The translations under genes and the position numbers were made by a program. Positions 1 to 6,846 of a DNA stretch of 7,232 nucleotides are shown here, piece after piece. Source of the stretch: Pseudomonadales bacterium (GTDB taxonomy: Bacteria; Pseudomonadota; Gammaproteobacteria; Pseudomonadales; IMCC2047); the NCBI GenBank assembly GCA_021736745.1, contig JAIPFG010000161.1, positions 1-7,232 on the forward strand. The letters are read 5' to 3'. Under the pieces are notes generated by a model. The model searched no databases. It saw only the letters and a list, made by a program, of their open reading frames with translations, and was not told where the DNA came from. Each line of letters starts with the position of its first letter. Within the stretch, counting starts at the first letter, position 1.

Positions 1-1
1 C

Positions 2-1315
2 GGTTTTGTGGAAGCCCGGCTTGATTACCCTCTCAATCAACCCGAGGCACCATTGAGTGGTGACATTACGGCTCAATTGAGTGAACTCGGCTGGCTCGAC
101 CCCTTCGTTGACTTCTTAAGCGATCTGAATGGACAAGCCGATGTCGCCATTCAACTGGCCGGAACACCTAATCAACCGCTAATCCGAGGTGATGTGCGTC
201 TTGAAAAACTGTCCGCTTTTGTCCCTCGCTTAGGGGTCAATTTAAAAAATGGCGCACTGTTTCTTAGCCATCAGCAATTGCAAGACTGGACCCTCACCGG
301 ACGGCTTGATTCGGGAGAGGGTTCCATGCGAGTTGATGGCACCGCAACAGTTAACAGCCTGACTGATTGGCAGAGCCGTTTGACGATTGATGGGCAAGCG
401 CTGCAAACCCTTGGGCTGGAAAACATTAAAGCGCAAATCAGCCCTAACCTCGTCGTGGAAGCGGATGCCCAAACACTCAAGGTGAATGGCAAGATTGATA
501 TCCCCCAGGCGGAAATTAATCTTAAAGAACTCCCTGCAAGTACCGTTTCCGTTTCCAAAGACGAAATTATTCTGGATACTCCCGACGCATCCGATCGTCA
601 ACAATCAGCACTGGCAATTTATACGGATATCGACCTCGTGTTGGGAAAACAAATTTCATTTAAGGGTTTTGGTATTACTGGCGAAATGACAGGTAATCTG
701 CATTTACGAGAAGAACCGGAGCGACCGTTACGTATCGATGGCATTGTTGAAATACCAAAAGGTTTTTACAAAGCCTACGGCCAAAAATTAACCATCAATC
801 CGGGACGGCTTATATTTCAGGGGGCACCGGACAACCCAGCGATTGATGTTCGTGCTTCCCGGCAGATCGGAGAAGGCATTGTCGGCATTCACATAGGAGG
901 AACAGCAGAGGCGCTTGTCAGCGAACTTTACGCAATTCCGCCGCTACCACCGACTGAAACGATGGCGCTCTTAATCACCGGCAAATCTTTAAACAGTGCA
1001 ACTCAGGCCGATGCCAGCGTATTGATGTCAGCCGTTACCTCACTGGGGATTACCCAGAGTGCGGGTTTGACTCAGCGCTTACAACGTAGTTTCGGACTAG
1101 ATGTTTTATCGCTCTCGAGTAATGGGGGGATTGAACAAAGCGCTGTGACCATCGGCAAATATCTGACCCCGAAACTTTTTATCAGCTATGTTCAGGATAT
1201 ACTGACACCCAATGCCAGCGTTAATCTGGAGTACTCCTTATCGAAAAAGCTCAAAATAAAAGCAGAATCAGGTGATAGTCAAAGTATGGATATTCTCTAT
1301 CGAATCGAGCGTTAG
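2..1315 (+). CDS. tamB: TamB C-terminal part (translocation and assembly module, DUF490), 5'-truncated by window edge
   Basis: The frame is open to the left edge, so this is the last 437 codons of a much longer protein; E. coli TamB is about 1260 residues. The GTG at position 8 is internal, not a start. TamB is an inner-membrane-anchored periplasmic protein with a long beta-rich groove; with TamA it takes part in outer-membrane protein assembly and phospholipid transport. Seen here, numbering from the codon at 8: the DUF490 core around residues 248-286 (IPKGFYKAYGQKL, then LIFQGAPDNPAIDVRASRQ), the PPLPPTETMALLITGKSL stretch at 311-328, and a C-terminus ending in SMDILYRIER. That end matches the family's usual terminus of an amphipathic strand with a final D-x-LY-x-(I/F)E pattern. 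It converges on the CNNM gene with a 33-base gap in which I see no clear terminator. The family call is firm; the partner gene tamA would lie to the left, outside this window. Confidence 0.93.
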   Translation, partial: GFVEARLDYPLNQPEAPLSGDITAQLSELGWLDPFVDFLSDLNGQADVAIQLAGTPNQPLIRGDVRLEKLSAFVPRLGVNLKNGALFLSHQQLQDWTLTGRLDSGEGSMRVDGTATVNSLTDWQSRLTIDGQALQTLGLENIKAQISPNLVVEADAQTLKVNGKIDIPQAEINLKELPASTVSVSKDEIILDTPDASDRQQSALAIYTDIDLVLGKQISFKGFGITGEMTGNLHLREEPERPLRIDGIVEIPKGFYKAYGQKLTINPGRLIFQGAPDNPAIDVRASRQIGEGIVGIHIGGTAEALVSELYAIPPLPPTETMALLITGKSLNSATQADASVLMSAVTSLGITQSAGLTQRLQRSFGLDVLSLSSNGGIEQSAVTIGKYLTPKLFISYVQDILTPNASVNLEYSLSKKLKIKAESGDSQSMDILYRIER

Positions 1316-1348
1316 TACTCCACTCAAGCCAACAGACGACTTCTCCTT

Positions 1349-2412
1349 TTACGACGTCAGGGAACGGTAAAGTCCGATTCCCTTTAGTATCCGTCCCAAA
1401 ATATCGGCACCGGTAATAATACGTTTTTCAGCCGCCCACAAAATAATAATATCATTCTGTAGCGGTGTGTCCGATTGCGCCTCGTTTGGCTTGAACGTGG
1501 AAATAACAGAGCCTAACCGCGTCGTCGGATCCGTCACTACCAGGGGATGGTGACAAAAAACATAGGGATCAATCACTTTCTCATTAGCCATGTAAGCAAC
1601 ACGTAAGTAAGCATCGGCATTGAGCGCCAAGAGGGGAAAATGATTCTCATCGAGTAAAATGATCCATGCACGCCCCGCTTTCGCTACTCGTTGGATAAAG
1701 CCGCTCTGCCTGCCCTTCCCCGTACTCGCCACTATCGGAGAAAAAAACTGGTTTACCATTTTTAATGGGTAATCTGAGAATACTTTCAGCAGCGATAATT
1801 TCTCCCTCCTGAGAAACGGGCACATCATCCATCGCCAGAAAATTAAGGGCCCCAATTCCTTCCACAACATCCGCTTCCGATTCAGCCGCATCAATATGTT
1901 TATAGATCAACTGATGCAAATCGCGTTCGCGAAAATATTGAATACCCTCTTTCTCCAACCAAAGGTCCAGCATCATGGCGGTAGGCTTCACCAGAAAATA
2001 CAGGCACATCTGATAAAAACCTAATACCGGTGCGAGCCGAGAAGCCGTCTTCAATGCATTCCTGGAAAAATACGCCTGCGGTAAAATTTCACCCCCGATA
2101 GTGATGACGAAGGTGGAAAAAAAGAAAGCTCTCAGGCCCATCATGACGGAATTGGATAACAGCGTAAGTAATACATTAATACCGACGTTCCCCCATAGCA
2201 CCGTTGCCAGCAACGCATTAGAATCGCAACGCAAGGCCAGCACCTTTTTAGCCGCAGGATTACCATTGGCCACCTCAACCTCCAGGCGGAGACTGCTCAT
2301 GGTAAAAAAAAGCCAAATTCAACCCGGAAAACATCGCGGACTGGGTTAAACAAAACAGTATGCCAAGCCAAGTGAGATAAGGCGTTAGAACAGCATTATG
2401 TATCGTTTCCAT
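1349..2412 (-). pseudogene. CNNM/DUF21 domain membrane protein, frame broken twice at homopolymers
   Basis: Three consecutive minus-strand frames together spell one CNNM-family protein. Frame 1 starts at the ATG at 2412-2410 (METIHNAVLTPYLTW...), with AGGA 9 bases upstream, and runs to the T-run at 2311-2304 (8 T on the coding strand). Frame 2 continues TMSSLRLEVEVANGNP... down to about 1747. Frame 3 carries ...SGFIQRVAKAGRAWIILLDE... to the TAA at 1351-1349. Removing one T from the 8-T run (2304-2311) and one from the 7-T run (1741-1747) gives an uninterrupted product of 353 residues. DUF21 hallmarks are visible in the restored protein: SGLNLAFF near residue 29, GNVGIN near 74, GEILPQAYFSRNA near 107, and about four membrane segments. 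The C-terminal part (VIDPYVFCHHPLVV, DIIILWAAEKRIITGADILGRILKGIG) looks like the CBS-type region of these proteins. CNNM/CorC-like proteins are tied to Mg2+/Co2+ transport or resistance. It may be a decaying gene, a sequencing artefact, or a gene rescued by slippage; the position of the second shift is less certain (about 1700-1747). Confidence 0.8.
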
Positions 2413-2450
2413 CGCTCTTCTTCCTGCTATTTCCCATACGTGAATACTCT

Positions 2451-2487
2451 GAAGGAGGCTCTGATTAAAAGTACCCGTTATAAATAA
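2451..2487 (+). other. Orphan Shine-Dalgarno-like GAAGGAGG in the divergent intergenic region
   Basis: Positions 2413-2566 separate the minus-strand CNNM gene from the DUF432 gene. GAAGGAGG at 2451-2458 is a near-perfect Shine-Dalgarno, flanked by a direct repeat CTCTGA (2447-2452 and 2459-2464), yet no ATG, GTG or TTG follows at a usual distance. Only a CTG (2461) or an ATT (2464) would open a short frame ending at the TAA at 2485-2487. An AT-rich stretch with TATAAA at 2479-2484 could be a -10 element, but I find no good -35 upstream of it. Promoters for both divergent genes presumably lie here; neither can be placed with confidence. Confidence 0.25.
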
Positions 2488-2566
2488 TAATTTTCTCGTG
2501 AGTTTGAACTCTGTATCCTAGTGCTCATTAGTCACCAGTCGTTTGAACAGAACCTTGCCTCTCACT

Positions 2567-3376
2567 ATGAGCGATCCTAAAAATATGACGAGCAAAAAAA
2601 TACCGGATTTTTGGTCCACTCCCTGGACAGTTAAAGAAAAGCCGTTACGTGTTGAAGTGGGCGACCTTTCTCTGGTGATTAGCCGGCAAAGTCACGAGTG
2701 GCAATTAGCTTATCATTGGTTCAAAAAGGAGAACCAGGGAGAGTTTTCATGCCAATATATCGATGAATTCCCGGAAAAGCCAATCTCCATGGGCAGCAGG
2801 CACAAAGGCGTTACCCGTATTGCGATGGAATCAATGACGAATGAAATAACCTTCAACCCACAACTGGCGGACCGACCCGTTGTGGTGCGTCCTTATTCGC
2901 CTCTGCTCATTCCGGCTAATAATAAAATCACGCTTTATATCAGCGCCCCGCTTTGGATTTGTATTAATTTTTCAAAGAAAGTGAAACAGGAATTACCCGT
3001 GCAACAACTCTCTGATACCTGGATGGGTTTGATGACAGGAAAAGGCGAACTTTGCTATGGCTCCTATACCCATGCCCGGCTCGATCAGGATATGCTGCTA
3101 CGACTCCCCTACCGGGCGTTGACGCCAGTTACCATGCGCAACAAAAGTCATGCCGACTTTACCCTTGAGCGTTTGAGCATACCTGCGCCCTATCTATCAC
3201 TTTACGCTGGTGCTGGCCAACTGACGACAGAGCCATTATCCATAGTGATGGACTCGGAAAAGCATCAGGGTGTGGTTGAGATCGGTAAAGTATCCGGAAA
3301 AAAAGCCATTACGCCACCGCGCCAGAAAGCGGACAGGGGTATTCTGGTGAATACCTGGGAAAACCTATTTGCATAA
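2567..3376 (+). CDS. DUF432 domain-containing protein
   Basis: This 269-residue soluble-looking protein has no evident signal peptide or membrane segment. I recognise the DUF432 family pattern: DRPVVVRPYSPL at residues 102-113, an ITLYISAPLWI strand at 121-131, SDTWMG at 149-154, GELCYGS at 160-166, PYRALTPVTMRN at 181-192, a LERLSIPAPYLSLYAG block at 200-215, and a basic C-terminal tail ending NTWENLFA. The many alternating hydrophobic stretches suggest a beta-rich fold (inference). The biochemical role of the family is not known to me. It sits 78 bases upstream of an MscS-type channel gene on the same strand, which suggests a role at that channel, but this is inference. The start is uncertain: the ATG at 2567 has no clear Shine-Dalgarno. 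A TTG at 2543 (8 codons longer) and an ATG at 2585 are in frame, and neither has a better one. I chose 2567 as the first ATG. The family call rests on remembered motif patterns, not a search. Confidence 0.8.
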   Translation: MSDPKNMTSKKIPDFWSTPWTVKEKPLRVEVGDLSLVISRQSHEWQLAYHWFKKENQGEFSCQYIDEFPEKPISMGSRHKGVTRIAMESMTNEITFNPQLADRPVVVRPYSPLLIPANNKITLYISAPLWICINFSKKVKQELPVQQLSDTWMGLMTGKGELCYGSYTHARLDQDMLLRLPYRALTPVTMRNKSHADFTLERLSIPAPYLSLYAGAGQLTTEPLSIVMDSEKHQGVVEIGKVSGKKAITPPRQKADRGILVNTWENLFA

Positions 3377-3402
3377 ACGCTCACCCTAAAATAAAGTCTT
3401 TT

Positions 3403-3420
3403 GAGGAGTGAAGCATGTAA
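3403..3420 (+). promoter_or_regulatory. Strong Shine-Dalgarno followed by a start-stop (ATG-TAA) in the channel-gene leader
   Basis: GAGGAG at 3403-3408 lies 6 bases before ATG at 3415-3417, ideal spacing, but the next codon is TAA (3418-3420). This is the best ribosome-binding site between the DUF432 and MscS genes, while the channel's own ATG at 3455 has none. The ATG is not in frame with the channel gene, since the distance of 40 bases is not a multiple of three. Minimal start-stop ORFs can stall or park ribosomes and tune downstream translation; whether this one does so is inference. Confidence 0.4.
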
Positions 3421-3429
3421 ACAATAAGA

Positions 3430-3462
3430 ATGATCACCTACCGGTATTTCAACAATGAATGA
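3430..3462 (+). other. 10-codon leader ORF overlapping the MscS-type start
   Basis: An ATG at 3430 opens MITYRYFNNE and stops at the TGA at 3460-3462, five bases after the A of the channel ATG (3455). It is in the same frame as the upstream ATG-TAA. The overlap would allow ribosomes that end here to restart at the channel start, which lacks a Shine-Dalgarno. Its own ribosome-binding site is weak. It may be chance. Confidence 0.25.
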
Positions 3463-4333
3463 AATAGTGACTGTCCCAAACGTACAAGAAGCGATTAGCT
3501 TGATCACCGCGCTAAAAGCTATCGCTATACTGATTATCGGTTGGATTGCGGCAAAGTTAGCCGCTCGTTTTTTTAAACGGGCTGCCGCTTTTAAATTAAG
3601 CGCTCACCATCTTTCCCTATTTGGCCGGTTAATTTTTTATGCCGTCTTCACCTTATTTTTTGCTACGGCAATTCATCAACTGGGATTTAAAATTTCGGTA
3701 CTGCTCGGTGCCGCAGGGATTCTCACAGTGGCTTTGGGTTTTGCCTCACAAACCTCCGCATCGAACCTGATCAGTGGTTTATTCCTGCTGGGTGAAAAGC
3801 CCTTCGAAGTCGGTGATGTCTTGCGGGTAGAGAGTGACACGGGCGAGGTGATCAGTATCGATCTGTTATCGGTCAAATTACGCACACCGGATAATCTGTT
3901 TGTCCGTATTCCCAACGAGTTGCTAATCAAAAGTAAGTTTGTGAACCTGACTAAATTCCCGATTCGCCGGATCGATCTCACCGTTGGGGTTGCCTACCAT
4001 GAGGACTTGCCGCAGGTGATCCGGCTGTTACTTGACCTCGCTAACAATGAAACACGTTGCCTGGAAGAACCACAACCCTTTTGCACTGTAACCAATTTCG
4101 GCTCTTCCTCCATAGATTTGCAGTTCTCCGTCTGGAGTAGACGTGAAATATTCCGTGAACTGAAAAGCGATTTAATGATTGCTATTAAGTCCGTGTTCGA
4201 CACCCATGGCATCGAAATACCATTCCCCCACCTATCCCTATATAGCGGCACTAAGACTGATCCGTTACCTATTCGCCAGGTCAGCGAGCAGAATAAACCC
4301 CCTTTACCCACAGATAATGGCCGTCAACACTAG
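3455..4333 (+). CDS. MscS-family small-conductance mechanosensitive channel
   Basis: This 292-residue inner-membrane protein is close to the usual length of small MscS channels (E. coli MscS is 286). Such channels are heptamers that open when membrane tension rises, releasing solutes during hypo-osmotic shock. Visible parts: TM1 about residues 18-38 (ALKAIAILIIGWIAAKLA), TM2 about 56-75, and the pore-lining TM3 about 79-112 with small-residue packing (LLGAAGILTVALGFASQTSASNLISG). The beta domain follows, with EKPFEVGDVL (114-123) and VRIPNELLIKSKFVN (150-164). The cytosolic alpha/beta part ends in GIEIPFPH (252-259), the typical MscS signature. A further 33 residues, Pro- and Gln-containing, extend past that motif. 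The start at ATG 3455 is the first start codon after an in-frame stop at 3431-3433, though it has no Shine-Dalgarno of its own. It follows the DUF432 gene and lies 9 bases before the Na/Pi transporter gene, so it is probably co-transcribed with both. The MscS superfamily call is firm; the subfamily is not assigned. Confidence 0.93.
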   Translation: MNEIVTVPNVQEAISLITALKAIAILIIGWIAAKLAARFFKRAAAFKLSAHHLSLFGRLIFYAVFTLFFATAIHQLGFKISVLLGAAGILTVALGFASQTSASNLISGLFLLGEKPFEVGDVLRVESDTGEVISIDLLSVKLRTPDNLFVRIPNELLIKSKFVNLTKFPIRRIDLTVGVAYHEDLPQVIRLLLDLANNETRCLEEPQPFCTVTNFGSSSIDLQFSVWSRREIFRELKSDLMIAIKSVFDTHGIEIPFPHLSLYSGTKTDPLPIRQVSEQNKPPLPTDNGRQH

Positions 4334-4342
4334 GACACGAGT

Positions 4343-6007
4343 ATGCTGACCTGGCACGCCACTTCACAACTCTTTGGTGGGCTTGGACTATTTTTGCTCG
4401 GCATGTGGTTGCTCACGGAAGGTTTAAAATTGGCAGGTGGAAATACCCTGCAACGCATGCTTTCCACCTGGACCGTTACCAAATTCCGTTCCTTTGTGTC
4501 CGGATTCGCCCTGACAGCCATTGTCCAATCCTCTAGCGCTGTAACCGTAGCCATTATTGGTTTTATCAATGCGGGATTGTTAGACCTGTCTCGATCCATG
4601 TGGATTATCTTCGGCAGCAATGTCGGCACCACGATGACGGCCTGGATAGTCGCACTGATCGGATTTAAGCTTAAGATTGATGCCGCCGCATTGCCAGCAA
4701 TTGGCATCGGGGCCATCTTACATTTGTTCGGCACGAGCGCAAGAGCCAAATCTTTTGGCGGCGCGCTGGCCGGTCTGGGTTTGCTTTTTTTAGGTATACA
4801 GACACTGCAAAGCGCCTTTATTCATATCGAGCAAATGGTCGATTTTTCCACTCAGTTTCAAAGTGGTTGGCGGGGAATGCTCATCATGGTGATCGTAGGC
4901 TTCTCCCTGACTGCCGCCATGCAATCCTCAAGCGCTGCCATGGCTATTGTGCTGACAGCCGTATCCACCGATTTACTACCCCTTGACGCTGGCGCCGCCG
5001 CCGTTATCGGCGCGAATGTAGGCACGACCATCACAGCCATTATTGCTGTTTTGAAGGCAACCGCAAACGCACGAAGAGTCGCCGTCGCGCATGTTATTTT
5101 CAATCTCATTACGGCCCTGGTTGCACTGATTTTGCTTGGTTTTTTCCTATCCCTGGTTAAATGGCTACAACAGGCTTTAACGTTGGATCCGAACGCGGCT
5201 ATTTCATTAGCCTTATTCCATACGGTTTTTAATCTGCTCGGCGTGGTCCTTATGATCCCACTGGAACCTAAACTTCGCCGATGGTTAATGGGGCTATTTA
5301 CTCGCAGTGAATCGCAAGCGATAAAACCACAATACCTAGACAAAAATATCGTTTCCATGCCCTCCTTAGCGCTCAACGCGGCAATTTTGGACCAAAAACG
5401 CGTACTTGCTGAGCTGAAATCCTTAATCTTAAACACACACCGAACCAGCATAGCCACCAAAGAGCCCATCGCCAATCTTCGCCATCTCATCATAGCCATC
5501 AATGATTATGTGGTTCAATGTTCACAACAACAGCTATCGGTAGAGATTGCCACCGCCTTCCAAAACATTATTAATACTAACCTGGAATTGTCTATCTGCC
5601 TGGATAACGTAGAGGAGTTTTCAGAGTTACAGACGTTAAAATCAACTTTGGCTTCAACCGAACGGGACGCCATCTTCAAGCTCGAATCAGAGATCACACT
5701 TATTGTTGATGAATGTGACAAAAAACTAGGTGCGGATTTCCCTGATGATGGCGTCAAACAAAAGCTTTCCGATTTCGAACAACATTTTGCGACGACCATT
5801 CAGTTCGTTATCGAGGAAGTCCGTGAACAAAGAATTGCCACGCAAGCAATGGACGACTTACTCAAAAAATTGGGCGCTTTACGGCGAATGGTTCGGCACT
5901 ATGTTAAGGCATGGATTTCCATCCAACAATTATCACAGAAGCAGATACCCGATACAGAAGAAACAATAGAGCCGAGTCTAAAAGATGACCCTTCGCATAA
6001 AAACTAA
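4343..6007 (+). CDS. Na+/phosphate cotransporter family protein (Na/Pi, PF02690 type) with PhoU-like C-terminal domain
   Basis: This is a 554-residue inner-membrane protein of the NptA/YjbB type, a family that couples phosphate movement to sodium. The membrane part spans about residues 8-305 and holds two inverted repeats. Each repeat carries the family signature QSSSA (62-66 and 194-198) followed by G-(S/A)-NVGTT (91-97 and 223-229), expected to form the substrate and sodium site. Residues about 340-540 are soluble and helical, with long amphipathic stretches such as LDQKRVLAELKSLILNTHR and FEQHFATTIQFVIEEVREQR, resembling the PhoU-like domain often fused to these transporters. AGGA at 4332-4335 overlaps the preceding stop and lies 7 bases before the ATG, so translation is probably coupled to the MscS gene. 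Length matches E. coli YjbB (about 540). Members of the family may export rather than import phosphate; the direction cannot be told from the sequence. No Pho box was evident upstream. Confidence 0.92.
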   Translation: MLTWHATSQLFGGLGLFLLGMWLLTEGLKLAGGNTLQRMLSTWTVTKFRSFVSGFALTAIVQSSSAVTVAIIGFINAGLLDLSRSMWIIFGSNVGTTMTAWIVALIGFKLKIDAAALPAIGIGAILHLFGTSARAKSFGGALAGLGLLFLGIQTLQSAFIHIEQMVDFSTQFQSGWRGMLIMVIVGFSLTAAMQSSSAAMAIVLTAVSTDLLPLDAGAAAVIGANVGTTITAIIAVLKATANARRVAVAHVIFNLITALVALILLGFFLSLVKWLQQALTLDPNAAISLALFHTVFNLLGVVLMIPLEPKLRRWLMGLFTRSESQAIKPQYLDKNIVSMPSLALNAAILDQKRVLAELKSLILNTHRTSIATKEPIANLRHLIIAINDYVVQCSQQQLSVEIATAFQNIINTNLELSICLDNVEEFSELQTLKSTLASTERDAIFKLESEITLIVDECDKKLGADFPDDGVKQKLSDFEQHFATTIQFVIEEVREQRIATQAMDDLLKKLGALRRMVRHYVKAWISIQQLSQKQIPDTEETIEPSLKDDPSHKN

Positions 6008-6039
6008 TGTCCGTCAGGTCTATGGCATTAGCATTTTTT
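6004..6039 (+). terminator. Probable rho-independent terminator overlapping the Na/Pi transporter stop codon
   Basis: The stem is CTAATGTC (6004-6011) pairing with GGCATTAG (6024-6031): 8 pairs including one G-U, with a 12-base loop. It is followed by CA and six T (6034-6039). The left arm contains the TAA stop of the transporter gene. The stem is only moderately GC-rich and the loop is large, so termination may be partial. If it works, the DUF4136-like gene downstream is expressed by read-through or from a promoter in 6040-6082. Confidence 0.5.
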
Positions 6040-6082
6040 CAGTACCCTGATTAACAAATCAGCCGGCTAGGATGAATGTACC

Positions 6083-6697
6083 ATGGATCAACGTAACGTT
6101 CTCTCAAGAGTAACTGGCTCTTTGTCTCAGGGACTCTCTCAACTGGCGTTTGTCATCGCAACGCTCTTTATCGATGTAGGTTGCTCTTTTAACGTCCACG
6201 ATTCAGAAGCGTTGTCCGAATCCATGGCCATAACCTTTAGCCAGCCCGACTTCTGGCTTGAACCGGAATCCACTTTATTCTGGCGTTCTGATCTCGTTTT
6301 TTTCTTTAATGACAGTCGTAAAAAACCGAAGGGTATCCGGCCAATTTTACAACAGGAAATCCAAGGCTATCTGACGGCTAGAACATATCGCTTCACCGAA
6401 GATAAAAATTCCGCACGCTATGGGCTGGTTGCTGTAGTAGTCCTTGGAGAGGGTATTACCGCCGCCGATATTTTGCAGCAATTTAAGTTAACTCCCTCCT
6501 TTAAAGCCTCCAACCGTTACGAAAAAGGGACCATTGTGGTAGCCATCTTTGATGCTATGACCGAAAAAGTTTTATGGCGGGGTGCATTACAAGCCAATAT
6601 TGACCTTGGCCTCTCTCCGAAAGCTCGCCAACAACGAGTCCGTGAGGGGATTGCCCGACTGTTGTCACATGTGCCACAGCAAAAGCCAGAGGCCTAA
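6083..6697 (+). CDS. DUF4136-like putative envelope protein (possible lipoprotein)
   Basis: This 204-residue protein begins with a polar stretch (residues 1-20), then a hydrophobic segment LAFVIATLFIDVGC (21-34). The Cys at 34 could be a lipidation site, but Asp at -3 is not a normal lipobox residue. It may instead be an atypical signal peptide or membrane anchor. The C-terminal half matches the DUF4136 pattern: RYEKGTIVVAIFDAMTEKVLWRG (145-167), the usual 'G-T-(hydrophobic)-D-x-x-(x)-x-x-(hydrophobic)-W-x-G' block, followed by a helical tail with SPKARQQRVREGIARLLSHVP (178-198). The family is found in periplasmic lipoproteins of unknown function. An AGGA about 10 bases upstream of the ATG supports the start. 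It lies 75 bases after the transporter, beyond a likely terminator. The family assignment is moderate, from the C-terminal motif only. Confidence 0.65.
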   Translation: MDQRNVLSRVTGSLSQGLSQLAFVIATLFIDVGCSFNVHDSEALSESMAITFSQPDFWLEPESTLFWRSDLVFFFNDSRKKPKGIRPILQQEIQGYLTARTYRFTEDKNSARYGLVAVVVLGEGITAADILQQFKLTPSFKASNRYEKGTIVVAIFDAMTEKVLWRGALQANIDLGLSPKARQQRVREGIARLLSHVPQQKPEA

Positions 6698-6735
6698 GGC
6701 GCAAGTTTAAAATCAACTGACCGTTCCCCGATAAA

Positions 6736-6756
6736 GTGTCTGCTGAATTAGCACAC
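6736..6756 (+). other. Imperfect hairpin after the DUF4136-like gene
   Basis: GTG-TC-TGCT (6736-6744), loop GAATT, then AGCA-CAC (6750-6756) gives a 7-pair stem with a two-base bulge. What follows (CTTCGTATT) is only weakly T-rich, so terminator function is doubtful. Its inner part TGCTGAATTAGCA is also a near-palindrome with a GAATT core like the two perfect palindromes downstream. Confidence 0.25.
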
Positions 6757-6793
6757 CTTCGTATTGCAGCATATTGATTCGGGAAAATAATGC

Positions 6794-6811
6794 CGCTAAA
6801 CAGGGTTAGCG
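6794..6811. repeat. Inverted repeat CGCTAA-N6-TTAGCG, carrying the first copy of direct repeat CGCTAAACAGG
   Basis: CGCTAA (6794-6799) and TTAGCG (6806-6811) are exact inverted copies around ACAGGG. The left arm and loop form CGCTAAACAGG (6794-6804), which recurs exactly at 6875-6885, 81 bases downstream, just after the putative -10. It could be an operator half-site pair or a small hairpin; the function is unknown. Confidence 0.5.
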
Positions 6812-6818
6812 AAAACAC

Positions 6819-6830
6819 CCTGAATTCAGG
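6819..6830. promoter_or_regulatory. Perfect 12-bp palindrome CCTGAATTCAGG
   Basis: This exact dyad is centred between 6824 and 6825, upstream of the second MscS-type gene. It has no loop and no T-run after it, so it fits a dimeric-protein binding site better than a terminator. A second GAATTC-centred palindrome lies 36 bases downstream. The binding protein is unknown. Confidence 0.35.
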
Positions 6831-6846
6831 TACTATGAACCATGCG

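Noticed and set aside
242..604. Minus-strand open frames inside tamB (also 271-558)
   Set aside because: They overlap a strongly supported TamB coding frame, have no recognisable domain and no ribosome site; they are antisense shadows.
2101..2349. Plus-strand 82-codon open frame
   Set aside because: It is antisense to the CNNM coding sequence and has a low-complexity Lys/Ser/Thr-rich composition without a domain.
3676..3981. Minus-strand open frames inside the MscS gene (also 3994-4311)
   Set aside because: Antisense to a firmly identified channel; no family resemblance.
4858..5502. Long minus-strand open frame (214 codons) inside the Na/Pi transporter gene, with others at 4330-4749 and 5515-5799
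   Set aside because: The plus frame carries both QSSSA signatures; the antisense product is Ala/Ser/Arg-rich with no domain, as expected from codon bias on the other strand.
6047..6062. Small hairpin CTGATT-AACA-AATCAG
   Set aside because: A perfect 6-pair stem, but AT-rich and with no T-run on either side, so not supported as a terminator; kept only as a note.
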